64,000 nt of DNA from Tamaricihabitans halophyticus (GTDB lineage: Bacteria > Actinomycetota > Actinomycetes > Mycobacteriales > Pseudonocardiaceae). This document shows positions 1-8,072 of this stretch, in pieces. Position 1 is the stretch's first letter, and every line of letters starts with the position of its first letter. The position numbers and the translations under genes are program-made. Below the pieces are notes generated by a model. The model was not told the DNA's origin. It did not search any database and saw only the letters and a program-made list of their open reading frames with translations. The stretch lies in assembly GCF_004340875.1 (NCBI RefSeq), contig NZ_SLXQ01000004.1:278994-342993 (forward strand), in the 5' to 3' direction.

Positions 1-1
1 G

Positions 2-295
2 CTACGGGTCGCCTGGCGGGAACTGCGGGTCGGCCTCAACCTCGGTCTGATGCTTTCCGTCGTAGCGTTCTCGATCGGCGCGATCCTGGTCGGCTGGTCA
101 ATCGCGGCGGTGCTCGGGATATCCCTGGTCGCGATCTGCGCATGGGCCGCGGTGGTCGGCGCGGTGATGCCGCTGGTCGCCAAACGTCTTCGGATCGACC
201 CCGCGGTCATCTCCGCGCCGCTGGTCACCACCTTGGTCGACGCGACCGGACTGATCATCTACTTCCTGGTCGCGCAGGCCGTCCTGCAGTTCTGA
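2..295 (+). CDS. mgtE: Magnesium transporter MgtE, C-terminal part (5' cut by window)
   Basis: The reading frame is open from base 2 and runs into the window from the left, so only the last 97 residues are visible. They form two to three hydrophobic helices ending in a stretch with PLVTTLVDATGLIIYFLVA. This matches the last transmembrane helices of the MgtE divalent-cation channel domain, where the conserved P-hydrophobic-TT-x-x-D-x-(T/x)-G motif contributes to the ion pore. The Asp in LVDATG is present. MgtE moves Mg2+ into the cell and is normally gated by N-terminal cytoplasmic N and CBS domains, which lie outside the window. The stop is only 9 bases from the convergent yidC stop. A distant SLC41-type relative is the main alternative. 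Confidence 0.8.
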   Translation, partial: LRVAWRELRVGLNLGLMLSVVAFSIGAILVGWSIAAVLGISLVAICAWAAVVGAVMPLVAKRLRIDPAVISAPLVTTLVDATGLIIYFLVAQAVLQF

Positions 296-304
296 CCGGC
301 GCGG

Positions 305-1159
305 CTAGGACCCGTCCTCGCCGTCCTTGGTATCCCGCTTCTTCGGATCCGGTCGCTCAGCGGCCTCGGCGGCGCGCGCCTCTTCCCTGTCGATCATGTT
401 CGTCAGCAGATGCTGCTGGCCGAAGGTCCACACGTTGTTCGCCAGGAAGTACAGCAGCACCGCGATCGGCATGGGCAGGAACAAACCGGAGAACAGCACC
501 CCCGCCGGGGCGATATAGAGCAGGAACTTGCTGATCATCGCGGTCTGTGGGTTCGCCATCGCCGATTCGGTCTGCCGGCGCATGGACATCTTCATGGTGA
601 AGTACGTCGCCGCTGCGGCGAGAACCATCAGCGGCAGGCCGACGGTCAGCATCTCCGCCCGGTCGGTGCCGAACTGAACCAGCTCGGCCTCGGACTGGCT
701 GATCCAGCTACCGAGCTTCGCGCCGAAGAGGTCCGCATTGATGAAGGAGGCAACCCCTTCGCGGTCGAACACGTAGTTGCTCTCCGCGCCAGGGGTGAAA
801 CTGCGCAGCACATAGAACAAGCTCAAGAAGACCGGGATCTGCAGCAGTGCGGGTAGACAGCCGCCGAGCGGGTTGAAGCCGCCCTCGCTCTGCAACTTCT
901 GCATTTCCAGCATCAGTCGCTGGCGATCGTTCCCGTACTTCTCCTGCAGCTCTTTGATCTTTGGAGCGAACTTCTGCATCTTCCTGCCGGCGCGCAACTG
1001 GCTGATCGCCGGCTTGATCAGCAGCACCCGCAGGGTGAAAACCAGGAAGAACACGGAAAGAGACCAGGCGAACCCACTGTCGGGTTCCAACAGTGCGCCG
1101 AATACCGCGTGCCAGACCCACAGGATCGCTGACACGGGATAGAGAATGAAATCGAACAC
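305..1159 (-). CDS. yidC: Membrane protein insertase YidC/Oxa1 family
   Basis: A 284-residue protein with the Oxa1/YidC core. It begins FDFILYPVSAILWVWH, followed by a hydrophobic hairpin, the positively charged segment after the first conserved helix (RVLLIKPAISQLRAGRKMQ), the cytoplasmic coiled coil (KFAPKIKELQEKYGNDRQRL), the conserved NPLGGCLPALLQIPVF motif and later transmembrane helices, ending in a charged tail (RPDPKKRD). Such proteins insert and fold membrane proteins with or without SecYEG. I chose the GTG start at 1159 because a GGAG sequence precedes it at good spacing and the protein then begins like other actinobacterial YidC proteins; an in-frame start at 1222 would add 21 unconserved residues. 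It lies away from rnpA/rpmH, so this may be an accessory second YidC. It is probably co-transcribed with the DUF6412 gene upstream. Confidence 0.9.
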   Translation of the reverse strand: MFDFILYPVSAILWVWHAVFGALLEPDSGFAWSLSVFFLVFTLRVLLIKPAISQLRAGRKMQKFAPKIKELQEKYGNDRQRLMLEMQKLQSEGGFNPLGGCLPALLQIPVFLSLFYVLRSFTPGAESNYVFDREGVASFINADLFGAKLGSWISQSEAELVQFGTDRAEMLTVGLPLMVLAAAATYFTMKMSMRRQTESAMANPQTAMISKFLLYIAPAGVLFSGLFLPMPIAVLLYFLANNVWTFGQQHLLTNMIDREEARAAEAAERPDPKKRDTKDGEDGS

Positions 1160-1276
1160 GATGAGTTGACTCCGTCTGATAGCCGAAAGCGGACTGGCCA
1201 GTTGGCCCGGTTGGCCGACCACGTACCCGCTTTCGCGGGCGGCCAGCGCACGGCATTCATGCGTGCGCCAGCACGG

Positions 1277-1630
1277 TCACGTGACGGCGAAGCCCGCAGA
1301 CGGCGCCCGTGGGCGCGCTCGACCAGGAGCATTCGGATCGCGTAGTCGGATGAAGGCGGCGCGTTTGGCGCGTTCCCGCAGGGAGATTTCCAGCGTCCGG
1401 ATTGGACCAGTCGCGGGCCCTACCGGATCCCTGGTCACCCCGATCAGCAAGGTGACGGCGATCGTCGCGGTGACCGCCGTAGCCAGCGCCACGGTGCTGG
1501 ACAGCCAGCCACCCGGCAACATGACGAACACGGCCGGGAAAAGCACCGCGAGCACGAAGCGCAGCCGGAACACGAAGCCACCTTCCTTGGATTCCGGCTT
1601 CACTGTACCGGCAGCCGGCCGCTGCCCCAT
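1277..1630 (-). CDS. DUF6412 family small membrane protein
   Basis: A 117-residue protein with a short N-terminal cytoplasmic stretch, two hydrophobic segments (RFVLAVLFPAVFVMLPGGWL and a following TVALATAVTATIAVTLLIGV) and a basic tail containing FIRLRDPNAPGRARPRAPS. I recognise this arrangement as the DUF6412 family, a two-helix actinobacterial protein of unknown function commonly encoded beside a YidC homologue. The conserved R-x-R-DP-x-(A)-x-GR-x-RPRAP tail is the family hallmark. Here it lies directly upstream of yidC on the same strand, so a role with the insertase is an inference from context only. The family name is from memory of the motif, not a search. Confidence 0.75.
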   Translation of the reverse strand: MGQRPAAGTVKPESKEGGFVFRLRFVLAVLFPAVFVMLPGGWLSSTVALATAVTATIAVTLLIGVTRDPVGPATGPIRTLEISLRERAKRAAFIRLRDPNAPGRARPRAPSAGFAVT

Positions 1631-1656
1631 ACGCGAGGTTCGTACGAGTTGCCAAG

Positions 1657-1688
1657 GCTAGCCCGACAGGGCAAGCACCCTGGCTAGC
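1657..1688. terminator. Bipartite hairpin between M23 peptidase and DUF6412 genes
   Basis: GCTAGCC (1657-1663) pairs with GGCTAGC (1682-1688), and inside it AGGG (1668-1671) pairs with CCCT (1678-1681), leaving a 4-base bulge and a 6-base loop. The element abuts the stop codon of the M23 peptidase gene on the minus strand. There is no T-tract, which is usual for actinobacterial terminators. It could terminate the peptidase transcript or attenuate read-through into the DUF6412-yidC pair. Confidence 0.4.
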
Positions 1689-2602
1689 TAGAGTTGCACG
1701 CCGCGTTCGGCCAGCCAGGCCTGCGGGTCGACCTTCTCGCCACCGTTCTGCCAGACCTCGAAGTGCACATGCGGCCCGGTCGACTGGCCCTCGTTGCCGA
1801 TCTCGGCGATCTTCTCGCCCGCCTCGACGCGCTGTCCTGCGCTGACGTCGTAGACCGCCATATGCCCGTAGACGTGCACCGTGCCGTCGTCCAGCTGAAT
1901 CCGTACCCAGTTCCCGAAACCGCTCGCCGGGCCGGCTTCGATCACCGTGCCACCGGAGGCGGCGACGATCGGCGTGCCGAGGGAGTTGGCGATGTCGATG
2001 CCCATATGGCTGGCGCCCCACCGGGCACCGAAGCCCGAGGTGAACGTGCCCTGGGCGGGAGCGACGGTGCCGCCCGCGGCGACTTGCGGTTGCTGCGGTT
2101 GCTCGGCCGCCTGCTCGGCCCGTTCGGCCTCGCGGGCCGCCGCTTCGCGGGCCTCGCGTGCTTCCCGCGCTTTCCTTGCCGCCTCGGCCGCCGCCGCTCG
2201 CGCGGCCTCGGCTTCGCGGGCCTGCCGCTCGGCGGTGACCTGGGTGGTCTCGGCGAGCTTGCGCGCCTCGGCCGTGCCATCACCGTCCGCGCCGAGTACG
2301 ACGGGACGGGCGGTGAGGCCGGAGCCGCCACCGGTGCCAAGCGCGGCGTTCGCGATGTTGCCATCGGCTAGCGGGGTAACCGTGTGATCTGAGTCCGAAT
2401 CGGCCGTCGCGGCCAGTGATTGTCCTGCGGCAGCGGCGGCGAACGCGCCAGCCGCTACCGCGGCAACCACTACTTTGCCGCGTAGCGCGGAACTTGGCGT
2501 GGGGATGCGATGCGCGCCAGGGGCGCGCTTGATCGCGACAGCATGTGCCTCATCAAGCGCAGGAGAGCAGCCGCGACCGCCGGGGGAGCGGTGTCGTGCC
2601 AA
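1688..2602 (-). CDS. Secreted M23 (LytM-type) peptidase
   Basis: About 304 residues: a basic N-terminus (ARHRSPGG), a hydrophobic signal-like segment (VVVAAVAAGAFAAAAAG), an Ala/Glu/Arg-rich coiled coil of about 60 residues (repeated AREA/EAAR), and a C-terminal M23 domain. Zinc and catalytic residues are seen in HMGID (HxxxD) and HVHFEVW (HxH), so the enzyme looks active as a peptidoglycan glycyl or D,D-endopeptidase, or as an activator of cell separation through its coiled coil. I place the start at a TTG (2602) preceded by AGAAGGG; an upstream ATG at 2680 adds 26 residues without signal-peptide character. Upstream bases to 2809 show no clear riboswitch fold. Confidence 0.85.
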   Translation of the reverse strand: MARHRSPGGRGCSPALDEAHAVAIKRAPGAHRIPTPSSALRGKVVVAAVAAGAFAAAAAGQSLAATADSDSDHTVTPLADGNIANAALGTGGGSGLTARPVVLGADGDGTAEARKLAETTQVTAERQAREAEAARAAAAEAARKAREAREAREAAAREAERAEQAAEQPQQPQVAAGGTVAPAQGTFTSGFGARWGASHMGIDIANSLGTPIVAASGGTVIEAGPASGFGNWVRIQLDDGTVHVYGHMAVYDVSAGQRVEAGEKIAEIGNEGQSTGPHVHFEVWQNGGEKVDPQAWLAERGVQL

Positions 2603-2809
2603 TGCCTGACCCTTCTCGTCGGGGAAGTCCGACCGGAGGCTCCAGGCGGGGGATCCTGGCGAGCGGCTCGGGGGCGCCACTCGAACGACTCCATCGTGGC
2701 CGGACCGTTATAGGGTTTATCGAACCGTAACCACGAGATTCCAGGGTTGGCAACCCGCCGCACGACAACACTGCCACGATACTGAACGAATTCCCAGTTC
2801 AGGGCCGCA

Positions 2810-4198
2810 TTAACGAGATTCTGTGGCGCGCGTCTCGGGTAACCCGCGCATCGCGCCAAGCGCCTGCGCTGGCACATCGACCGTTGCCGCTCCGTGACCA
2901 AGCCGATGCAGTACGGAGCGCACGATATCGCTGGTACGTGCCACGGTATTGGACAACAAGGATGAGGAAATACCGTGCGTGTGCTCGGTGCCCCCCTGCA
3001 AATACAGGCCCGCGCGCAGCGCCGGATCAGTGATCACCCGATAATCGCGCGCTACGCGGATGTTTCCTTCGGCGTCCGTTCGACACCACTCGCCCACCGC
3101 GCCGAGCAGCCGCGCCGGATCAACTGGACGATATCCGGTGGCACAGACGAGCACATCACAGTCGAGTACGGTCTTTTCCAGTGATGCCAACGATTCCACC
3201 GTGGCACGTACCCCGCCATCGGCTTCGGCCACCTCGACCAACCTAGCCACGTTGTAGATCCGCAACCGTTCGGCGCCCAGCACCTTTTCCCGGTAGAGCC
3301 GCGCGTACAACTCCTCGATCAACTCAGGATCAACCACGGAGTAGTTCGTGTTGCCGTGATAATCCAGGATCATCCGTTTTACCTCACCCGGCGCGGTGAA
3401 GTACTTGTCAACCGCATCTGGGTCGAACACCCGGTTGGCGAACGGGCTGTCATCGGAAGGGCTGTAACCGTACCGGGAGAACACCGCGCAGATCTCCGCG
3501 CGCGGGAACCGATCATGCAGGTACTTGGCCACTTCCGCGGCGCTCTGCCCAGCACCGACCACGGCGAACCTCGCTGGATCCGACTCGGCGATCGTATCTA
3601 CTCTGGACAAGAGATCGCGGTTGTGCCAGACGCGCTCGCCAAGGGACACACCGTCCGGCAGATTCGGTTCCATGCCGATCCCGAGCACCAGATTACGCGC
3701 CCGGTACAGCACGGTCGGCGCACCGCCACCGGTAGGCCGAGTGACCACATCGAACAACTCAACCGTCGAACCGGTGGTAACCGGGCGAATCTCGGTCACC
3801 ACCGTGCCGTAAGCGACCTGATCCGCGAACCTCGCCGCGGCCCACTCCAGGTAGTCGTGAAACTCGACACGAAGCGGGAAAAGGGATTTCTGGTTGATGA
3901 AATCGACCAGCCGTCCCTTGTTGTGCAGGTAGGCAAGAAAGCTGAACTCGCTGGTCGGATTGCGCAAGGTGACCAGATCTTTCATAAAGGACACCTGCAT
4001 CGTCGCATCGTCGATCAGCATCCCGCGATGCCAGCCAAAGGCAGCCTGCCGTTCCACGAACGCCGCGGTCAGATCCTGCCGCCCAGCCTGCTGATTGTGC
4101 TCCCGGACGGCAATCGCCAGCGCAAGGTTTGACGGGCCGAACCCAACTCCTACCACGTCGTATGTCGGTACCTGCTCATCTGGCGATTGCTGCGACAT
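2810..4198 (-). CDS. L-ornithine N5-monooxygenase (siderophore hydroxylase)
   Basis: A 462-residue flavin monooxygenase of the SidA/PvdA/IucD family that converts L-ornithine to N5-hydroxy-L-ornithine using FAD, NADPH and O2, the first committed step to hydroxamate siderophores. Seen in the sequence: FAD motif GVGFGPSNLA at residues 17-26, the family motif FMKDLVTLRNPTSEFSFLAYL, the NADPH-binding GAGQSAAEVAKYL around residue 215, the DSPFANRVFDP segment and the C-terminal ATGYRP near residue 352. The length is typical. The NRPS in this locus has an adenylation code for N5-hydroxyornithine, so ornithine rather than lysine is the expected substrate. It is divergent from the exporter genes, with an iron box at 4288-4306 between them, implying repression when iron is replete. 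Confidence 0.93.
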   Translation of the reverse strand: MSQQSPDEQVPTYDVVGVGFGPSNLALAIAVREHNQQAGRQDLTAAFVERQAAFGWHRGMLIDDATMQVSFMKDLVTLRNPTSEFSFLAYLHNKGRLVDFINQKSLFPLRVEFHDYLEWAAARFADQVAYGTVVTEIRPVTTGSTVELFDVVTRPTGGGAPTVLYRARNLVLGIGMEPNLPDGVSLGERVWHNRDLLSRVDTIAESDPARFAVVGAGQSAAEVAKYLHDRFPRAEICAVFSRYGYSPSDDSPFANRVFDPDAVDKYFTAPGEVKRMILDYHGNTNYSVVDPELIEELYARLYREKVLGAERLRIYNVARLVEVAEADGGVRATVESLASLEKTVLDCDVLVCATGYRPVDPARLLGAVGEWCRTDAEGNIRVARDYRVITDPALRAGLYLQGGTEHTHGISSSLLSNTVARTSDIVRSVLHRLGHGAATVDVPAQALGAMRGLPETRATESR

Positions 4199-4287
4199 TC
4201 CCGTCCTCTCACGCTCGCGCCAACTGGCAACGGCTGACGACTAGAAGACAACTGGTGCACCGGCCGCACACCTTAGCCTAGATTAAT

Positions 4288-4306
4288 GTAGGTGAGCCTA
4301 ACCTAA
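4288..4306. promoter_or_regulatory. DtxR/IdeR-type iron box in divergent hydroxylase-exporter promoter
   Basis: GTAGGTGAGCCTAACCTAA matches 17 of 19 positions of the degenerate consensus TWAGGTWAGSCTWACCTWA by eye. A weaker partial site (about 4268-4286, core TTAGCCTA) sits immediately to its left, which would suit binding of two repressor dimers. A perfect 14-base palindrome, ATGATCATGATCAT, follows at 4306-4319. The 307-base region between the two start codons (4199-4505) holds no other gene. Confidence 0.8.
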
Positions 4307-4462
4307 TGATCATGATCATAGACGGCCCACTGGGAACTGTGCGTGTGCGGCCGCTCACGTATCGATGCGCACTACTAAGGATAGGCTTGCTTCGCTTATC
4401 GTGTCACGCGTTGCCACGGCGGGGCGCCCGTTCGGCCGAACGGCCAACCAGGCACAGTGACC

Positions 4463-4492
4463 GCTGACCACGAAAGTGCTGACCACGAAAGT
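4463..4492. repeat. 15-bp perfect tandem duplication in exporter 5' leader
   Basis: GCTGACCACGAAAGT occurs twice in a row (4463-4477 and 4478-4492), ending 13 bases before the exporter start codon and just ahead of its AAGGA ribosome-binding site. It looks like a recent slippage duplication. It creates an in-frame GTG at 4476 that should not be taken as the start. Confidence 0.8.
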
Positions 4493-4505
4493 AAGGAACG
4501 ATGCG

Positions 4506-6218
4506 ATGCCGCAGCAGCCGAAGCCAGGCAGCCGGCCCGCGCGTGGCGTCCTGGCCAGCTCGATTCGGGGCCAGTCCGCACTGGTGACGACCAGTACGGT
4601 GTTCTATATCTTGCACCAGGGCGCTGAGGCCTCGGTGCCGCTGCTGATCGGCGTGATCATCGACGAGGCGGTCACCACCGGCTCGGTGAGTGCACTGGCC
4701 CGCTGGCTGCTCATCCTCGCGGCGGTGTTTCTCGGCCTCGCGCTGAGCTTCCGGTACGGCGCCCGTGCTGGCGAACGCGCCTCGTATCAGGCGGCGCACC
4801 GGTTGCGGATGCGACTCACCAGCAGGGTCGTCGATCAGCACGGTGGAGCCGAAGCCGGCCGGCTGTCGGGGGCTTTGGTGAACATCGCGACGAATGACGC
4901 CAAGCGGGTGGGCGCGGTCAATCTCGCGCTGCCCCTTGGTGTCGCCGGCCTCGCCGGCATTCTGGTCGCGGGCACGGTATTGCTCCGCATCTCCACACCG
5001 CTCGGCCTGCTGGTCCTGCTCGGCACCCCGTTACTACTCGTCCTGGCCCACCTGCTCGGCAAACCGCTCGAGCGGCGCAGTGGCGCGGAGCAGGAACGAG
5101 CCGCGCACGCCTCGGGTGTGGCCGCGGACCTGGTCTCCGGACTACGCGTACTCAAGGGCATCGGCGCCGTTTCCACCGCCGTGGCCAGGTATCGCGCCAC
5201 CAGCAGGAACTCGCTGGCGGCTACGGTCCGCGCCGCCCGCGCCGAAGCCTGGCACGACGGGGCGATCCTGATACTCACCGGGGTGCTGATCGCGCTGATC
5301 GCGCTCGTCGGCGGGCAGCTCGCGATCAACGCCGAGATCACCATCGGCAACCTGGTCACCGCGGTCGGCTTGGCTCAGTTCCTGCTGGGACCACTGCAGA
5401 TCTTCGCCGTGGTGAACGGGCAGCTCGCGCAGGGCAGGGCTTCCGCGAAGCGGATCGGCGAGGTACTTGCCGCCACACCGGCGGTGCATGCCGGCGAGGA
5501 GCCGCTGCCCAGCACCATCCGCGGTGAACTCCGACTGCGCGGATTGCGACTCGATCCACTGCACGATGTTGACCTGTCCGTACCGGCTGGGCACACGCTC
5601 GGGATCGTCGCCACTGATGCGCGCGCGGCGACGGCCTTACTGGACTGCCTTGGCCGGGCCGCGGAACCCACGGCGGGATCGGTTTCGCTGGACGGGATCG
5701 ACGTGTCCACTGTCGCGCCGAGCCGGCTTCGCGAGGCGCTCGTGGTCGCGGCGCATGACGCGGATCTGTTCGAGGAGAGCCTGCTGGACAACGTCACGGC
5801 CGCGACACCGGAACTGTCCGAGGACGCGGTGGCCGCGGCCCTGCGCGCCTCCGGCGGGGACGAGGTCGCGGAAACCCTCCCCGCTGGCGCGCACACCGTA
5901 CTCGCCGAACGGGGCCGCTCACTGTCCGGTGGGCAACGACAGCGGGTTGCCCTTGCCCGCGCGCTCGCCGGCGATCCACCGGTGCTGGTGCTGCATGAGC
6001 CCACCACCGCCGTGGACGCCGTGACCGAAGCGCGGATCGCCGAGGGTATTCGCGAGCTGCGTACTGGACGCACCACCGTGCTGGTCACTACCAGCCCAAC
6101 ACTGCTGAAGATCACCGACACGGTGGTTTTCGTTGCCGGGGCAGCGGTCCAGGCCGAGGACACGCACTCCCGGTTGTTGCGCGCGGACGACCAGTATCGC
6201 TCGGCGGTATTGGGATGA
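4506..6218 (+). CDS. ABC exporter subunit with degenerate ATP site (siderophore export, subunit 1)
   Basis: A 570-residue fused permease-ATPase of the heterodimeric ABC exporter type. Residues ~20-300 hold about six membrane helices; the nucleotide-binding domain follows. Its Walker A is destroyed (VATDARAATAL near residue 361 in place of GxxGxGKS/T), the Q-loop Gln is replaced (AAHDADLF), Walker B carries His for Asp (LVLHEPT, ~493) and the H-loop His is Thr (LVTTSP, ~527). The signature LSGGQRQRVALARAL (~473) is perfect. It can therefore only contribute the signature half of one ATP site. The ATG at 4506 is chosen because AAGGA precedes it. The partner gene begins 13 bases downstream. Context beside the hydroxylase and NRPS genes suggests export of the siderophore; import in the IrtAB manner is an alternative. 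Confidence 0.85.
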   Translation: MPQQPKPGSRPARGVLASSIRGQSALVTTSTVFYILHQGAEASVPLLIGVIIDEAVTTGSVSALARWLLILAAVFLGLALSFRYGARAGERASYQAAHRLRMRLTSRVVDQHGGAEAGRLSGALVNIATNDAKRVGAVNLALPLGVAGLAGILVAGTVLLRISTPLGLLVLLGTPLLLVLAHLLGKPLERRSGAEQERAAHASGVAADLVSGLRVLKGIGAVSTAVARYRATSRNSLAATVRAARAEAWHDGAILILTGVLIALIALVGGQLAINAEITIGNLVTAVGLAQFLLGPLQIFAVVNGQLAQGRASAKRIGEVLAATPAVHAGEEPLPSTIRGELRLRGLRLDPLHDVDLSVPAGHTLGIVATDARAATALLDCLGRAAEPTAGSVSLDGIDVSTVAPSRLREALVVAAHDADLFEESLLDNVTAATPELSEDAVAAALRASGGDEVAETLPAGAHTVLAERGRSLSGGQRQRVALARALAGDPPVLVLHEPTTAVDAVTEARIAEGIRELRTGRTTVLVTTSPTLLKITDTVVFVAGAAVQAEDTHSRLLRADDQYRSAVLG

Positions 6219-6231
6219 CGGGGGCGATGGG

Positions 6232-8031
6232 ATGACCGAGCCACACGGAGACGCCGCGGCCAGGCAACAACCGACCGGGCAGGCCGGCTTGCTGCCAACG
6301 GCGGACGGGCCGGCCATTCGCGGTGCGCTCGGCGCGCTGCTGCGTAGTGCACGTTGGCTCGCCGCCGGCGCGTTTCTGCTCATGCTCGTCGCCACCGGGC
6401 TCGGCTTGCTTATCCCGCCGCTGCTTGGCTATCTCGTCGATCTCGTCGCCGAACAACGCGCGGCCGATACGATCGTCCTACCAGTGCTGCTGATTCTGGG
6501 TATCGCTATCGGGCAGGGCATTACCACCGCGGTCGGTTTGACCAGGCTGGCCAGGCTCGGCGAAGGAATGCTGGCCGAACTGCGTGAGCGCTTCGTCCGG
6601 CGGGCGTTGCACCTGCCACTGGAACGCGTGGAGCAGGCCGGGTCCGGTGATCTGACCGCACGGGTAACCAACGACGTATCGATGATCGCGGACGCGGTGC
6701 GCAACGCGCTGCCGGAGCTGGCGCGCTCCGGGCTGACCATCGTGCTCACCCTGATTGGCATGATCGTCCTTGACTGGCGATTCGCGGCCGTCGCCCTTGT
6801 CGTCGCGCCGATCCACGTACTGACGGTGCGCTGGTACCAGCGCCACGCCGTACCGCTGTATGCCGCGCAACGGGTAGCGACGGGTGCACAACAACACCAG
6901 TTGCTGGATACCGTCGGTGGAGCCCATACGGTGCGCACCTTTCGGCTCGGCACGGCACATGTCGACAAAGTCCGGACCCGCTCCACGCGTGCGATGGAGC
7001 TGATGCTGCGGGGCGTGCGGCTGGTTACCGGTTTCTACAATCGACTGAACTTTGCCGAACTCCTCGGCTTGAGCACCGTGCTGATCACCGGCTTCGTGCT
7101 TGTCCAAAATGGCTCGGCGACCATCGGCACCGCCACGGCCGCGGCGTTGTACTTCCACAACCTGTTCAATCCGATCAACGCCGCGCTGCGGTTGGTGGAC
7201 GACGCGCAGGTCGCGCTCGCCAGCCTGGCCAGGCTCGTCGGCGTGACTGAACTACCCCCACAACCGGAGAACACCCGCACCGGTCAGCAGCTCGACCCGA
7301 CGATCAAGGTCGCCAACGTTCGACATGAGTACGTGCCGGGCCAGCCCGTACTTCGGGATATCGACCTCGAGGTGGCGGCTGGTCAGCGCGTCGCTCTGGT
7401 TGGCGCGAGCGGTGCGGGCAAGACCACGCTCGCCAAGTTGATCGCCGGGATACACGCACCGAGCAGGGGCTCGATCACCCTGGGCGAGGTCGACCTTACC
7501 GAGCGCGGACCACACGCGATCAGTGATTTGGTCGGTCTGATTAGCCAGGAGGTGCATGTATTCGCCGGCCCGCTCGCCGACGACCTGCGCCTTGCCAAAC
7601 CCAAGGCTGCCGACGAGGAACTGCTCGCGGCTGTTGACCAAGTGGGCGCGCGGGATTGGGTCCAGGCGCTGCCCGATGGTCTGGCCACCGTGGTGGGCGA
7701 GGGTGGCCACCGGCTGACCGTCACCCAAGCCCAACAACTCGCGCTCGCACGCCTGATACTGGCGGATCCGCGGATCGCGATCCTGGACGAGGCCACCGCG
7801 GACGCGGGCAGCGCGGGCGCCCGCGTGCTGGAATCCGCTGCCGCCAACGCACTCGCCGGGCGCACGGCGCTGGTGGTGGCGCATCGGCTCACGCAGGCGG
7901 CTGCCTGCGACCGCATCGTGGTACTGGATGCGGGCGCCATCGTGGAAACCGGTACCCACGACGAGCTGGTTGCCGCCGACGGACGCTACGCCCGGCTGTG
8001 GCGCGCCTGGTCCGCCCCACGCCCGACCTGA
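6232..8031 (+). CDS. ABC exporter subunit with intact Walker motifs (siderophore export, subunit 2)
   Basis: A 599-residue permease-ATPase, partner of the preceding gene. Six predicted membrane helices (about residues 40-320) precede the nucleotide-binding domain. Walker A GASGAGKTT (~390), Q-loop Gln (ISQEVHVF, ~436), Walker B with catalytic Glu (AILDEAT, ~516) and H-loop His (VVAHRL, ~548) are intact, but the signature is LTVTQ (~494) in place of LSGGQ. Paired with subunit 1 this gives one fully canonical composite ATP site (this Walker A with the other's LSGGQ) and one fully dead site. ATG 6232 follows a G-rich ribosome-binding region; an in-frame start at 6133 inside subunit 1 is rejected. 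Substrate inferred from the locus to be the hydroxamate siderophore. Confidence 0.87.
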   Translation: MTEPHGDAAARQQPTGQAGLLPTADGPAIRGALGALLRSARWLAAGAFLLMLVATGLGLLIPPLLGYLVDLVAEQRAADTIVLPVLLILGIAIGQGITTAVGLTRLARLGEGMLAELRERFVRRALHLPLERVEQAGSGDLTARVTNDVSMIADAVRNALPELARSGLTIVLTLIGMIVLDWRFAAVALVVAPIHVLTVRWYQRHAVPLYAAQRVATGAQQHQLLDTVGGAHTVRTFRLGTAHVDKVRTRSTRAMELMLRGVRLVTGFYNRLNFAELLGLSTVLITGFVLVQNGSATIGTATAAALYFHNLFNPINAALRLVDDAQVALASLARLVGVTELPPQPENTRTGQQLDPTIKVANVRHEYVPGQPVLRDIDLEVAAGQRVALVGASGAGKTTLAKLIAGIHAPSRGSITLGEVDLTERGPHAISDLVGLISQEVHVFAGPLADDLRLAKPKAADEELLAAVDQVGARDWVQALPDGLATVVGEGGHRLTVTQAQQLALARLILADPRIAILDEATADAGSAGARVLESAAANALAGRTALVVAHRLTQAAACDRIVVLDAGAIVETGTHDELVAADGRYARLWRAWSAPRPT

Positions 8032-8052
8032 CGCGGCGCCCCGTGTTCGCGT

Positions 8053-8072
8053 TCTTTAGGGATCTTGCGGTT
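8053..8072. repeat. Dispersed intergenic repeat, copy A
   Basis: TCTTTAGGGATCTTGCGGTT is identical over 20 bases to 42395-42414, and the preceding CGTGTTCGCGTTCTT (8042-8056) is identical to 42322-42336. The stop codon and last codons of the siderophore acyltransferase gene fall within this repeat. Confidence 0.75.

Noticed and set aside
2603..2809. c-di-AMP (ydaO-type) riboswitch before the M23 peptidase gene, common for actinobacterial cell-wall hydrolases
   Set aside because: The conserved aptamer blocks could not be found in the 200 bases upstream on the minus strand.
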